The translations under genes and the position numbers were made by a program. Positions 32,645-43,489 of a stretch of DNA of 64,000 bases are shown here, piece after piece. Position 1 is the stretch's first letter; every line of letters starts with the position of its first letter. The notes below the pieces were generated by a model. It did not search any database and was not told the origin of the DNA. It was given only the letters and a program-made list of their open reading frames with translations. The stretch is from positions 2,234,501-2,298,500 of the forward strand of contig JADANN010000380.1 in NCBI GenBank assembly GCA_018806985.1, read 5' to 3'. This DNA comes from Angiostrongylus vasorum (lineage: Eukaryota > Nematoda > Chromadorea > Rhabditida > Metastrongylidae).

Positions 32645-35165
32645 TTGTTGTTAATAACGTCGCGTCTGCTGAGGAGGAAATTGAACTGGTCACAGTACAT
32701 CAGCTGCACCCATCCAGGCGTGGTTGGTCAACGGCAACGACACACATCAGATTGTTGTCTATGTAGACGATGTCATTCATATCAACGTAAAACGTTCTAA
32801 TTTGTGGACAATTCAACGAAACGAAAATGAACGATAATGATTCCTGCTTGTAAGGGTTTTAACAGTTTTTCACAACAAAAAGCTTCACCGAGCACGTTCT
32901 TAGCTTTAACACAGTCGAGTTACTGAAATCTTATTGAATTCATTGTTTGAAATGATCCACAGAACCAATCTCTCGTTGGTGAACGTCGCCCCACTTCGTT
33001 CAACATCACTTGCTATCACCAGTTATCCCTATTCTTTAAGGATTTGGTTACATGTCAGCAATTTCAAATTATAAAATCACCAATTTCTATTCTGATGGAT
33101 TTCTTGAACGAAGCTGTTAAACGACAGCTAACCAATCAACGATTTTCAATGGGTGACATTTTACAGAGCACATGCGTCGAAATCAAAACACATTCTTTCG
33201 GATGTTTACTTTGGCGCGCAGAGCTGTTTCATGGTGCTTCTTGCATTGAATAAATAGCCCATCCAAAATGGATATTGTCCTAAGTGGAGTCAATGAAGAG
33301 CACTCCTCTGAAGATAATAATTTACAAGTTCTTCACGAACGAGTTCGCCCGTGTGATTTGACTCACGAGTGACTATTAGTACCTCTGCTAAAGCTGCATG
33401 GTGAAGTTCGAGACACACAGCCGCAATATCGCAACGATAAATTGGGTGGCAAATTCACTAAGCAAACTTATATGGATATATCTGTGCCATGTTAAAGGAC
33501 TACGGCTGTGCACTGTGCGTGTTCGTCAATCTGTAGAGTCCATCGATGGAAAACTGCATACTCTCAACCCTTCCTTATTCTCATATTCCTTCTCTGATGT
33601 TTTAAACATTCTACTCAATTTTTCTATTTCTAACTGCTCCCCTTACCTTGTTTTCTGAATTCCTTATACTTCATACTTTCTTCATATTACTTATAATGAT
33701 CTCAACCTATAACCTCTTCAATGTACCCATTTTACAAACATGCAGGAGCAACCATTACAATTCCGCAAGTTTTACAATTTTCAGTCTGTCCACTATTTTT
33801 CATTGCGTAACGAAATGTTTAGTAAATGATCAGAAAGCTTAGTTGGACTTGTTTCATCCACTATGTGTTGAGAAATGGAGATGAGCGAGCCGTCAGCTTT
33901 TCACCTTCTCTTTACTTTTGACCCTATATGATCGGATCCAAAGATAGAAGCTCCGATAAACCTTCAATCGTGGTAGCTCGTCAGTTCCCAGCTAAAGGCA
34001 AGGATCTTTCCAAAATCCTAATTTTTATTTGGAATCTTTCCGTCTATTGCGTTGTCATATCTGCTGATCTCTCTCACAACGAGTTCCCAAGCATCAGCTA
34101 CAGGCAATTAATAGAAATATACTGACTATGTCTATCCAAGTAATGGCAGCCAGTCTACATTAAACTAACCATCACTGAAAATCTAACGGTCACTACGCAC
34201 GATGTTTTCTGACCACTTCTGTACCATTTTCACCGATTACTTCATCGTGATCGCACTCGTCTTCATTCTCCGACTCACTTCCTTCTAACTTCTCAAGCCG
34301 GGCCACAAGAAGCTCCCTATTTTATTCACTACTTTCGGCATCTTCTTGTTCACTTTATTTGAGCAGGCAATCGAAAATGGATTTCTTTCGTTTGCCGCGG
34401 TATCAATCAAACCGTTTAAATTCAATTTTTTGCTCAGTAGTTGACTATTCCTTCATTTATTTGATAGCGCACTGATGTGACATTGTGGTGATTAATAGCA
34501 ATCATATGGAAATCGGCGGCTTAAAAACGACCTGTTATGTTTCACAAAACGATATGTGCATAGACGCCGCTGTAGTTCGGTAATGAAAGAATTCTTTCTG
34601 TGTCATTATCGATATGTTCCATGTCAGATATGTTCCAGGAGAATAGAGAGTCACAAAGAAGGAGGCTACAGGGCCATAAAAAACCATAAAAATGGGCGAA
34701 AAAATGAGTTGAAAAGTCGAATCATTGAGCAAAAAGCGATTATTAGCATGTTGGTAGAGAAAGTGGACCGTATGTATTGATTTCAATGCCTATGCTGCAA
34801 GACATAAAGTTGTGTGGCGCCAAATGACGGCTGTACAAAATTATAGGGCTTACAGATATGTGCTGAAAAAGATAATCCAGATATTTGTCATTGCTCTTCT
34901 TTTCGATTCTTGCCGTATTATCTGCGAGGATTGTGATGAGAACTTTATTTTCTAAATAAGGCAATCATTCTAAATGAGCGCTTGAAACTAATTGAGCACG
35001 GGGCCTGGCCTTTCTTCTCACCTTCTACTATCCGATCAACGGTGGATCAGAGTAAGCAATATTAAGGGGTAGTCGAGCATGTAAATGGTCAAGGCAACTT
35101 ATTTGTCTTTACAACCTATTCAACAATAATTTAGCCAAGTATACGTAATATTAAATCAGAGAAAT
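32645..35165. other. No gene firmly recognised
   Basis: A plus-strand frame at 34640-34780 begins after TGTTCCAG and reads RIESHKEGGYRAIKNHKNGR, then a short coiled-coil-like KSRIIEQKAIISMLVEKVDR to stop. It could be a terminal exon, but I found no partner exon. The rest is AT-rich. Confidence 0.3.
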
Positions 35166-35168
35166 AGT

Positions 35169-35573
35169 TTAACACTGTGATATGAAGCTTGTGAAAATAG
35201 GAGTTCTTCTTCCACTCCAATGTAATGCAATCAAATAATCACCCACATCACTGATCCTTTTAGTGCTGCGACAGCACCAGCAAAGTTCGCTTTCCTTCTT
35301 TTCCATTGTCAGATTTACTCTGTGAGTGTTGATCATGTGAACGGCAAGAAGAGAATTTATTAGCCACCACTCCGGACCACTTGGTTGGTGATCCTTATGT
35401 TGTGCGCTTGTTGCCCGTGGAACCCAATCATTGTGACTAAAGCTGTTGAGCATTTCGGTATCAAGGATATACTCAGTAAGTTTTTCCAAAACGCGCCCTA
35501 AAGGAGTGGAGAATTCCGTAAGATACGTCAGCATTGCCTTTGTCGTAGCATGACATCGCGAAATATGTGACAA
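35169..35573 (-). CDS. Unrecognised 134-codon open frame
   Basis: Longest single minus-strand frame outside repeats: TTKAMLTYLTEFSTPLGRVL, EKLTEYILDTEMLNSFSHND, SGPEWWLINSLLAVHMINTH, ending FTSFISQC and stop. A second frame over its 5' part (SALKNLPQLVAYFDKLCHIF) also looks coding and starts after TTGACCAG, so the exon structure is unresolved. An open stretch at 35820-35640 (VVVKGTNIEQRYGFLQQATG) may belong to the same locus. No family recognised. Confidence 0.3.
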   Translation of the reverse strand: MSHISRCHATTKAMLTYLTEFSTPLGRVLEKLTEYILDTEMLNSFSHNDWVPRATSAQHKDHQPSGPEWWLINSLLAVHMINTHRVNLTMEKKESELCWCCRSTKRISDVGDYLIALHWSGRRTPIFTSFISQC

Positions 35574-35824
35574 AGTTTATCAAAGTAAGCAACCAGTTGA
35601 GGCAGATTTTTTAAGGCGCTAACGTGTGATTCATCTTTCATGTCGTTCTTCAGTGTCGCTGGTCAAGGCCCAGCTTGTATTGGCGAGTACTCCAACTCCA
35701 GTCGCTTGCTGCAGGAAGCCATACCTCTGTTCAATGTTTGTTCCTTTCACTACGACCCCTAATTTTCGGCCTCTACGGACATGTTGGGTTTCCGATAATA
35801 AAAGATAGTTTTTGATAAACAGAG

Positions 35825-36135
35825 AGCTTGACGAGGTGAGAATATAGATGGATCGTAAAGGAGACCTTGCTCTATCGCTCTATGGGTACTAGTTATATAT
35901 ATATGCCACTGTGTGCTTTGTGTTACTATGAGCCTTCATGAAAACACTTATGCTGTCAGCACTTGGAACTGTCTTATAATCCAAGTTGAGTCTGTTTTGG
36001 TATTTCTTACACCCGTACATTCCAGGAAATGACTGTGATTCATTATGACAATTGGAGTTGAAATAACGGTCATTTAGCAGTCAAATTACCGTTCAACGAA
36101 CTATTTCTCAAAAATAGCTTTTGAAAGTTATAGAG
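35825..36135. other. No gene recognised
   Basis: Short AT-rich spacer before a SINE-A. Confidence 0.3.
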
Positions 36136-36139
36136 TGTA

Positions 36140-36422
36140 AAATGGCTAGTGTAGGACAGTGTTCGGAGACGCCCTGCTACGCACATGGTACCGATCTCCG
36201 AGCCCCAGGCCCACCAATCCCTCCATCTATCGGGGGTCAGCAAATTGCTGCCAGACGTGTCTGGGAGGATAGCAGCACTGATTCGGTACATCAGTAGACC
36301 ACTTCGAGTCATTGTAAAGGCTATATATGCATTCAGTCACCTCCAACGATGTTTAATGAAGTCGAATGCATGACGCGTCCCTTAGAGACTAATCAACGTC
36401 GAGAGCTTTATCCTTTATTCAT
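36140..36422 (+). repeat. SINE-A copy
   Basis: ACAGTGTTCGGAGACGCC (mutated A box), GTACCGATCTCCGAGC, body with GCCAGACGTGTCTGGGAGGA, end GAGAGCTTTATCCTTTATTC. Confidence 0.7.
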
Positions 36423-36424
36423 CT

Positions 36425-37035
36425 TAAAGTGTGGAAGACGGTTATCCATATGTTACTGTTCACATGACATTTTTGTTCGACAAACTAGTTATGGTGTGCA
36501 AACAGAGTGGTAAAGTAACTTTTTGTAGGAAAATACACCGCTGCAAAGAAAATGTCATGAATTAAATGCACTTCGTGCACTTCTCTCCCTTCGCGCATAC
36601 GTTGCATAGATGCATCTTCGACGTTATGTGTTAATCATAGATTCTGACGCTAACGTGTTCGTACTGTATTAAAAGTACAAACCACTACTATTGTCTTTAC
36701 TGATTTAAGTAGTCTAGAACGGAACTAAGGCAGCAGAGGTCCCCTGAATGTTTAACAGCGGTATACCAAGAGAGTTTCCATATTCGCTGCATGTTTACCA
36801 AAAAATGCGAAGGTTTTCGTAAGGAGGCTCTGCTAGGGGTGAATTCGTACCATGTCAGAGCTCGGGAAAATGGTTTCCATACAGAAAATGTGATGCTCTT
36901 GATTTTTCTTTAGCACGCGGAGTGCACTAAGCAGCATGATGTGGTCATGGAGAGTAGTAATGAAGTAGGTTCGAGAATGGCAGCAATACTAGCAAAATTA
37001 AGTCGTGTAGGTCCCAACTTCTTTTTTCCATTCGT
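36425..37035. other. No gene recognised
   Basis: Nothing supportable. Confidence 0.3.
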
Positions 37036-37039
37036 TTCA

Positions 37040-37650
37040 TTATTGGTTGTCGATCGTTGGGTGGTCTATTGGTGACGTCCATGAATATCGTTCCGTATTC
37101 CATAAATCCTTTGCTAATCTACAGCTGCGAATACACTGCGTTGACGTGAACCGCAAAAAAGTCCGCCCATCTTCTACGTTGTACTGGAGGGCGCCCACAC
37201 CAGCATTCTGCTGATCTTGTCGCCCATTTGGCGTATGCCGTTCTTGTTGCTTGACCGGCTCATCATCTGTATTTCCGTTTCGATGCGCTTTTCTCCTGAC
37301 TATCGAAGATGGGGTATCCTTTGAAGACCTGAACTGCTTAATAGGGCTAGACAATGTGTGCAAAGTTGTATTTCAGAAAGCATCGTTTCCTCGTTCTTTG
37401 AGTTGTGCGCAAAATTATCGACGTGGTTGAATGTCAACCGGCTTTTTAGCTCAGTCCAGGGAACTGAGAGGGACCGCTGAGTCATTAAGGTGAGCACGGA
37501 GATTTTGGCCCGCAATTGATCAGAAGCTCGCATGAACGGATCGTGTAACATTCTTGTCCTTCGAAAAATTCCTTTTAAGTCGTTTTTTAAGTAGGTATGT
37601 TGAGTGAATTTATTACAATCAGGATTCTGTTCGTTTTCGTGCAAATCAAT
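37040..37650 (-). mobile_element. Penelope-like element, N-terminal ORF fragment
   Basis: Minus-strand frame 37644-37300: FTQHTYLKNDLKGIFRRTRM, HDPFMRASDQLRAKISVLTL, RLTFNHVDNFAHNSKNEETM. A frameshifted continuation at 37363-37040 follows (SSPIKQFRSSKDTPSSIVRR). The VDNFAHN-K-EE pattern is, from memory, the region upstream of RT in strongylid PLE proteins. Assignment is moderate. Confidence 0.5.
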
Positions 37651-37791
37651 TTGTCACCCGTGCGTTTTTCACGAACCTGACTTTTGCTGTTATTGTCCGT
37701 TTCTTCTGGAGTTACTTCGTCCTAGAATAACACTTTTATAACGTACTGTAAAAAGGCAACATAGAGATCCGTACAGTTATGATGCGGTAAT

Positions 37792-37805
37792 ATTTTTTCT
37801 TACAG
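37792..37805 (+). promoter_or_regulatory. Splice acceptor directly at the CTR start codon (probable SL trans-splice site)
   Basis: TTTTTTCTTACAG ends one base before ATG at 37806. With no upstream exon in evidence and the CTR product starting here as expected, this is most simply a trans-splice acceptor giving no 5' UTR beyond the spliced leader. Confidence 0.6.
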
Positions 37806-40613
37806 ATGGACCACGACCACAATCACCACCATGCTGATCAGTCGTCCACCTACACTCCTTTGATAGGTGGCTCCGCCATTTTTCACCATTCAATAGATAG
37901 TAATGGCTCGCACGGATCCGCTCACCCAATGGCTTTCCATTTCGGAAACGTCGAAACGATACTTTTCAACTTTTGGAAACCAAGCAATACCGGTGGTAGG
38001 CACTCTAATGTTTATAGCTATTCGTTCTCCTTGATAGCAAAGCATTATCTAAATCAAAAAGACCCGCATTCTATAAACCTCGGCATAAGTGACCGATATA
38101 TCTACATACATGTTCCTAAGAACTGCCATTGTTACATAGACTACGTCCAGACCGAGAGGGCGGAGTCGCCGAAACGTCAACCATCGAACAACAACAGCAA
38201 TATTCGTAAGAACATATATGTAGATGTTATCTGAATGTTTTAAAATCTTTTTCTCCTTCCTTGTAGTTTCATTTCCCACATTTTACTTTGTTAGAAATCC
38301 CAATGTTAGCGTTTACCGCCTCATCGTCTGGGAGGTGTTCCTGAGTGTCGGGCTGCGATGTAAAGCGATAAGATTCATCCTTCCAGCAGGGTCTCTCGAG
38401 CTGAGAAGGAATCCGGCGTTTCTATCAGGAAGTGTAGCTAAGAGTAAACCGTTACCAGGATCCACCACCGTCTTGGTATCAAGGTCGCATGGTGGCAAAT
38501 CTCCCTCTGATCTACATGGGTGGCGAGTGCTTGTGGTGGTGACCACCTGCGGCAGACTTTAGCCAACCTGACCTCGGGACTCCAGGGAATTACAAAAGCT
38601 AAACCCGCAAAACACCGAAAAAAATGGGAATCATGCTGGAGTCCGCACAACAAGCGAAGATTGGCCATCTAGGTATCCAAGTATTGAAATAAGTTAGGAA
38701 TCACAGAGTCAATTTCCTCATTCTAAATACCTCACAAGTGTTCTATACTTGCTTGCGTCACAATAGAATACTTTAAGTATAAGGTTTCCTACTCGCTAAT
38801 TCGTGATTATGAGTTTGTAAAAGAAGAAGAGCAAAAAAGAGATGAAAAACGTCTAATCTAAGTGATCGTATACTGCTAATTGTTACCTACCAACATCACG
38901 TGCTTTCCGTTTCCACCTCGAACCGTATATTGGGTGAACTCACCGTGCACGAATTCACCGTATTTCGCTGTTTCTTGTGGTTGTTCTTCGCCTACAAGAA
39001 CATCCGTGAGAGTCTGTCTGTTCTCCGTTACAAATTGACGATCTAATGGATTACACAATAGTTGTTTTTTAAAGAACTAAGAGCTAGAGATAGGAACTTT
39101 AGCTCGAAAACAGAAAAACACGCTCATCACCCGCTTTTCGGGTGGAATGGCCATCAGCTCACGCAAGATTGAACGCGTTCATGCTCAGTGCTCTTTGGTA
39201 CAGCTGCCACAGTATGCTATACTACGAACTGCTGTGGACGATGCACGCAAATGACCTTCACTGACACCCTGCTATTGTGAAAGAGCAGTACCCAATACAA
39301 GCTTCAGTTTGCTCGCTCACGGCAACAATCCTTCAGTCGTGTTCGACGAATCCTGTGCAGATGAAAACATTCGACCAGAATGTTTTTCCAGAAAGCTCAT
39401 TTAGTACATAGCTTTTCTTCCGTTCGAGCTGCATCATCTTCAAGCTCTAAATAAACCACTTGGTGGCTGCACTTAGACTTCCATAGATCAGTTCTTCAGC
39501 GGTTTTTCTTAGCTTGATCTGCTGGCTGCAGCTTTGGGTGTTAGTTACTAGTTATTAGTGTTAGTAGTTATTAGTACCCAGTTTATGGCCGAATTTAGCG
39601 TTCCAGTGGTTGATCACTGTGGTGGTTACATTGTAAACTGCAGCAAATTTATGCTGAAATAACATTACAGAACTGTACAATGCATCAATTCGGCATCACG
39701 GAAAAAACTTTGAGCTTTTAAAGCTGATTGTTATTAGTAGTATTTCTATCTAAAAATCATGCTTGTTCAAGGCTATCGGATGTGATTGTTGAGCATTTTT
39801 TGATAAGCGACATCTTTTAGGAATAGTGTTGTCGTGTGTGATCGTGGTAGCCATGTGCTTCATAATGGAGTTTGTGCGTTTTCTACGGGCCTACAGATCA
39901 GCTAAGAAACCATCGGTGATGAAAGAGCGAACTAGGTGAGACTGGAAAAGACTTCTGAATGGCTATGACATACATCACCGCAGTGATTTTCTGATAGGTC
40001 CGGGTTTCTTCATTGGAACAATCTTCCATCGCTCTTGGCTTTGTATCTCATTTTCGAGTATCTTTGCAGAATGTCTAGTCTTTTCATTGGTAGACCAAAA
40101 CGAGGCGATATCAAATTTTGTTCGGTTCAGAGCTCTAGAAAGTAGAAAAAAAAGCAAAAGTAGAAAGAAGAGTAGGTATTGATTGTTCATACCCTTGTTA
40201 AATGAAGGCCAATTAACAAAAGTATTCTTTCCAAAATATTGTTGGAACACATCAGTGCTACCAATGAATGTAAGGAAGAGTTAAAAAAGAAAGACGCAAA
40301 ATCTTTAGCTTTTTTTCGGAAGGAGGAGAAGATATGCGAACTTGTAGACAATTAATCGAAGAGCATTGATTATGAGATATCGGCTTAAAATTTAAAATGA
40401 TTCAGACTGGAAGTTACGGTATCGAGCTTTGTGCTATTCGACGCCGTTTTACACTTCGCTCAACTTGCCATCTCATACCTACTTATGCTGATTTTCATGA
40501 CGTTTAATGTATGGCTTTGCGGAGCGGTACTGATCGGCGAGGTCGGTTCTCGTCTGCTGTTCACAATTCTCTTCCCCTATCTTGAATTTGGAACCTTCGG
40601 CAACGCTTGTTGA
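37806..40613 (+). CDS. CTR/SLC31-family high-affinity copper transporter, complete, three exons
   Basis: CTR proteins are trimeric three-helix Cu(I) channels of the plasma membrane. Exons: 37806-37995, 39821-39935 and 40406-40613; phases 1 and 2 agree, giving 170 residues. N-terminus MDHDHNHHHADQSS is the extracellular His-rich copper ligand region, followed by the family block HPMAFHFGNVETILFNFWKP. TM1 is in exon 2 (GIVLSCVIVVAMCFIMEFVR), then the basic loop RFLRAYRSAKKPSVMKERTR. Exon 3 holds TM2 with the MxxxM filter (SYLLMLIFMTFNVWLC) and TM3 (CGAVLIGEVGSRLLFTILFP). The usual TM3 GxxxG is GxxxS here, and the tail ends GNAC instead of HCH. Intron 1 (1.8 kb) holds a degenerate hammerhead unit, an R4 copy and a minus-strand exon candidate. 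Several CTR paralogs exist in nematodes, so no symbol is given. Confidence 0.92.
38095..38222 (+). repeat. Small inverted-repeat unit with degenerate hammerhead-like core
   Basis: CTACATACATGTTCCTAAGAA at the left end is inverted as GTAAGAACATATATGTAG at the right. Between them lie a helix GGCG-GAGT-CGCC, GAAACGTC and ATCGAACAACAACAGCAA, as in the fold-back units. Confidence 0.5.
38149..38182 (+). ncRNA. Hammerhead-like motif, broken core
   Basis: CCGAGAG replaces CUGANGA, but helix II (GGCG-GAGT-CGCC) is a perfect 4 bp and GAAA CGTC follows. A relic. Confidence 0.35.
38308..38685 (+). repeat. R4 repeat in CTR intron 1
   Basis: TTTACCGCCTCATCGTCTGG, AAGCTAAGAGTAAACC-type middle, CATGGTGGCAAATCTCCCTC and CATGCTGGAGTCCGCACAAC at its 3' end. 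Confidence 0.65.
38891..39042 (-). CDS. Candidate internal exon, antisense inside CTR intron 1
   Basis: The minus-strand block 39042-38891 starts after ATCCATTAG (phase 1) and ends before GTAGGTAAC (phase 0). It reads RQFVTENRQTLTDVLVGEEQ, PQETAKYGEFVHGEFTQYTV, RGGNGKHVML. Glu/Gln/Gly codon choice is strongly gene-like and GC exceeds the intron's average. No partner exon or family was found. It could be a nested gene or an unrecognised mobile ORF. Confidence 0.35.
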
Positions 40614-40815
40614 CCTAATGTGATGTTGCCTAGAATGTGACCTTTAACACTAGTCTCTTTAGTACGATTCATTCCTTTTTGACGCGAGGTTTTTTGCATA
40701 GACGCGAATAAATAATGATCCCGCGGTTGGAATGTTGAAGAATTGAATAAGTTTTGATGTCTTCTTTAGCCATGTTATGTTTTCTTCACATTAGCTTTGT
40801 GTATCAATGTAAACA

Positions 40816-41095
40816 GGAGCGTGTGTGGCGCAGTGGTCGGAGCCACCCTGCAACACACACGTGGAATCGATCCCCACACTCATGGCCCACCAAGCCTTCC
40901 ATCTCTCCGGGTTGGCAAATTGGTGCCAGAATTGTCCGAAAGGATATCTGCACTGGCTCGATTCATCGGTAGGCCAACGCGAGTCATATAAAGGCCAGTT
41001 ACGCATTCAACTCCAAACGAGGCTTAATAAAGTCTAATGCATTGCGCAACCCTCAGGGGATAGATCAACGCCGAGAGCTTTATTCTATATCCTTT
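40816..41095 (+). repeat. SINE-A copy
   Basis: GAGCGTGTGTGGCGCAGTGG (A box), GTGGAATCGATCCCCACAC (B-box region) and complete body. It lies 200 bp after the CTR stop codon. Confidence 0.75.
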
Positions 41096-41099
41096 CATC

Positions 41100-41810
41100 C
41101 ATGTAAAAAACGAAGTAGTGCACTGAAAATGCACGATAACGATAGAGTAGTATGAAGAAATAAGTGATTTGCTAGAAGAAAGAAAAAAGAAAATGAACAG
41201 TGGGAAACGAAGGAAATTGAGAAACAGATCACTCTAAGCAGCGGAAAACACCTGTGAACCCACTACTTCCGATCGATCCCATTGTCATCATTCCTGCAAA
41301 CACTTTGCTCAGAATACATTTCAAATTGTTCTTCACATATTTCTTTGTGAACCGTCATCAGTCGCTATCAATTTGAAAACGTCTATGTGGACCGAACTGC
41401 TAGTTCTGTCAGTGGTTCTCTCTGTGCAGTTATCGTGTCGTCTTCAACAGACAAAAGTCCGGTCCGCAGTTGTTCCAGGTTTTTTTCTTTCGGACTCCAT
41501 TATTACTGTGAACAGGTCTCTGTGTGCTCTGCGTTAGTACTTCCCTTCGTTTGAACTTTTGCGAAGGTCGAATGTGACTGGACAAAAGCACTAAAAAAAA
41601 TTTTGCGACGTGATTCTTGAAACACCAAGCAAACCAAACATTTTATCCCTTCATGAGAATTTTTCCTCCCACATGTCACAATGAGAAGCAATGACCTTCG
41701 ATTTTTTGTTTCTTTGGTTGTCCATTCTAGTGACAGTGATATTTTAGAGACTTAACTTGAAAAAGTGGATTCAAATTGTATTCCGTTACCGCCAAGCATT
41801 CATAATAGTG
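41100..41810. other. No gene recognised
   Basis: A-rich then mixed sequence; nothing supportable. Confidence 0.3.
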
Positions 41811-41814
41811 AAAT

Positions 41815-41935
41815 TCATCCACAATGATACTGAGAATTTTTGCAAAACTGGAACCCAAGGCCAGCTTCGAATGCCCTGCCATTAAAAAAGTAATAGGCCG
41901 TAAAGAAAAAAGGATATCTTCATTTCGACTGCAGC
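41815..41935 (-). repeat. SINE-B fragment
   Basis: Minus strand: GGGCATTCGAAGCTGGCC (B box), then GTTCCAGTTTTGCAAAAATT tail. Confidence 0.45.
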
Positions 41936-42210
41936 TTCAGCTTAACTCTATTCAATTCTAATTTGTGCTCATAGATCATTCCCGTCGACTGGTGATAGCT
42001 GATAGCGCCGTTAGAGTGAAAAAAACTGGCTGAGAGTAGAAAAGCAGAGCAGTGGCCTCGATTGAGGTGACCAGGACGTGATCCTCCGGCAAGGTAATCG
42101 CGAGTTCGAAACTCAGCTGAGGTCCCGAGTTTGCAGATATTTTAGCATCATTGTGGTTGCATTTCACATAATACCATGTTGTGAAAAATATTACGTAGTA
42201 AGGAGAAAAG
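41935..42210 (+). repeat. SINE-B copy, with leader
   Basis: Leader GCAGCTTCAGCTTAACTCTA, AAACTGGCTGAGAGTAGAAA, B box GCGAGTTCGAAACTCAG, tail TTTGCAGATATTTTAGCATC. Confidence 0.65.
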
Positions 42211-42214
42211 TTGA

Positions 42215-42545
42215 ACATTTACTACGGTGTGTGTGGTCCGCGTTCTACTACTCTTCGAAGGATGCATCATCCGTACTTGGATGGCCCTTCTTCACTGGTT
42301 GCGCGGGCCCAAGGATGCATCTACTACATTTTATAGTAAAAAACAAGACATTTAAAACCTGTGTGGAAAATAAACCAACAACACATTTACGCAATTTCTA
42401 TAGATTTTTGAGAGAAAGAAGACGTCAATCGGCACTATTTGCTTTGAATAAACCAGCGAATCCATCGCTTTCAAACCGTTCGGTGCAAATGAATTCTAAA
42501 GCTAATGTGTATATACAGAAATTTAAATTTGCTAATGCAAAAGTT
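42215..42545. other. No gene; part of a chance 293-codon frame
   Basis: The longest frame in the window (42078-42959) runs through a SINE-B, this spacer and a SINE-A, so it is not a gene. Confidence 0.6.
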
Positions 42546-42546
42546 A

Positions 42547-42830
42547 GGGGCGCGTGGCGCAATGGTTGGAGGCGCCTTGCAACATACACGTGGAATCGAT
42601 CTCCGTGCCCATGGCCCACAGGGCCTTCCCATCCTTCCGGGGTCAGCAAATTGGTACCAGACTTATCTGGGAGGATAGCAGCACTGGCTCGACACATGGG
42701 TTGCCCACCGCGAGTCGTTGTAAAAGCCAGATATGCATGCTATCACCTCCAAACGATGCTTGATGAAGTCGAATGCATGGCGCATCCTTCATGGATTGAT
42801 CAACGCCAAGAGCTTTATCCTTTATCCTTT
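42547..42830 (+). repeat. SINE-A copy
   Basis: GGGGCGCGTGGCGCAATGGT (A box), GGAATCGATCTCCGTGCC, complete body, end GAGCTTTATCCTTTATCC. Confidence 0.75.
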
Positions 42831-42834
42831 AATG

Positions 42835-43260
42835 CAGAAGTTAGCAGCTACAGGAGCGGTATCGCATCAAATCTGCTATCGCTGTGCGGAAAGTGCATGT
42901 GGTTAGTGTTTTTGATGTTTCATACACTTTTTGTAAATGAAACAAGAATGTGGTGCTGACCGGCGACAAATTTGTTCAGCACAAGAAAGTACGTACTTTT
43001 CCTGTACGGAATTCAGTCGTTATGGCGTTCTCGGCTTCCATCACGAGCCTTTCTTGAGGCGGCTCATCATACTTATTAATATTCCAGTTAAGATGTGCTT
43101 TCCACGACCAAACCTCTTCACTTGTGCTTTTGTCACTTTGTTAAGTCTTTTGATTACTGTTCCTACATCACCTGCACTTTTCTCTAATGATGCGAAAGTT
43201 TTATAAGACTTTTCTATAAGCACTCATACAACTTTCTTCACCACTTGAACTTTATTCTCA
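42835..43260. other. No gene recognised
   Basis: Opposing frames at 43041-43223 on both strands; the minus one could continue the decayed LINE at 43280. Confidence 0.3.
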
Positions 43261-43279
43261 GAGAAGAAGGGCTTGGACA

Positions 43280-43480
43280 AGGAGATGTCGATCATTAAAA
43301 CCCTTTATAATGCGAAAGGTAAACGGCCACAAATGCGACAGCATATCGTGAGATCAGTGATGCGGAAGGAACACTTCCTGTCGAGTGCTGACAGTATGGA
43401 GATCGGCTTCGATGTAGCCAAATGCTCTTTCGTAGTCGACAATGAAAAGGAGAAGGCATAGGATAGTTAGCAAGATTGTT
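43280..43480 (-). mobile_element. RTE-type reverse transcriptase fragment
   Basis: Minus-strand frame LLFIVDYERAFGYIEADLHT matches RT motif A (FVDYEKAFDSVE-type), with G replacing the D after AF. Short, decayed. Confidence 0.5.
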
Positions 43481-43489
43481 TCTATGGTC

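Noticed and set aside
42078..42959. 293-codon plus-strand frame, the longest in the window
   Set aside because: It is stitched from a SINE-B, a spacer and a SINE-A, both seen elsewhere in other frames; it has no codon bias or family match.
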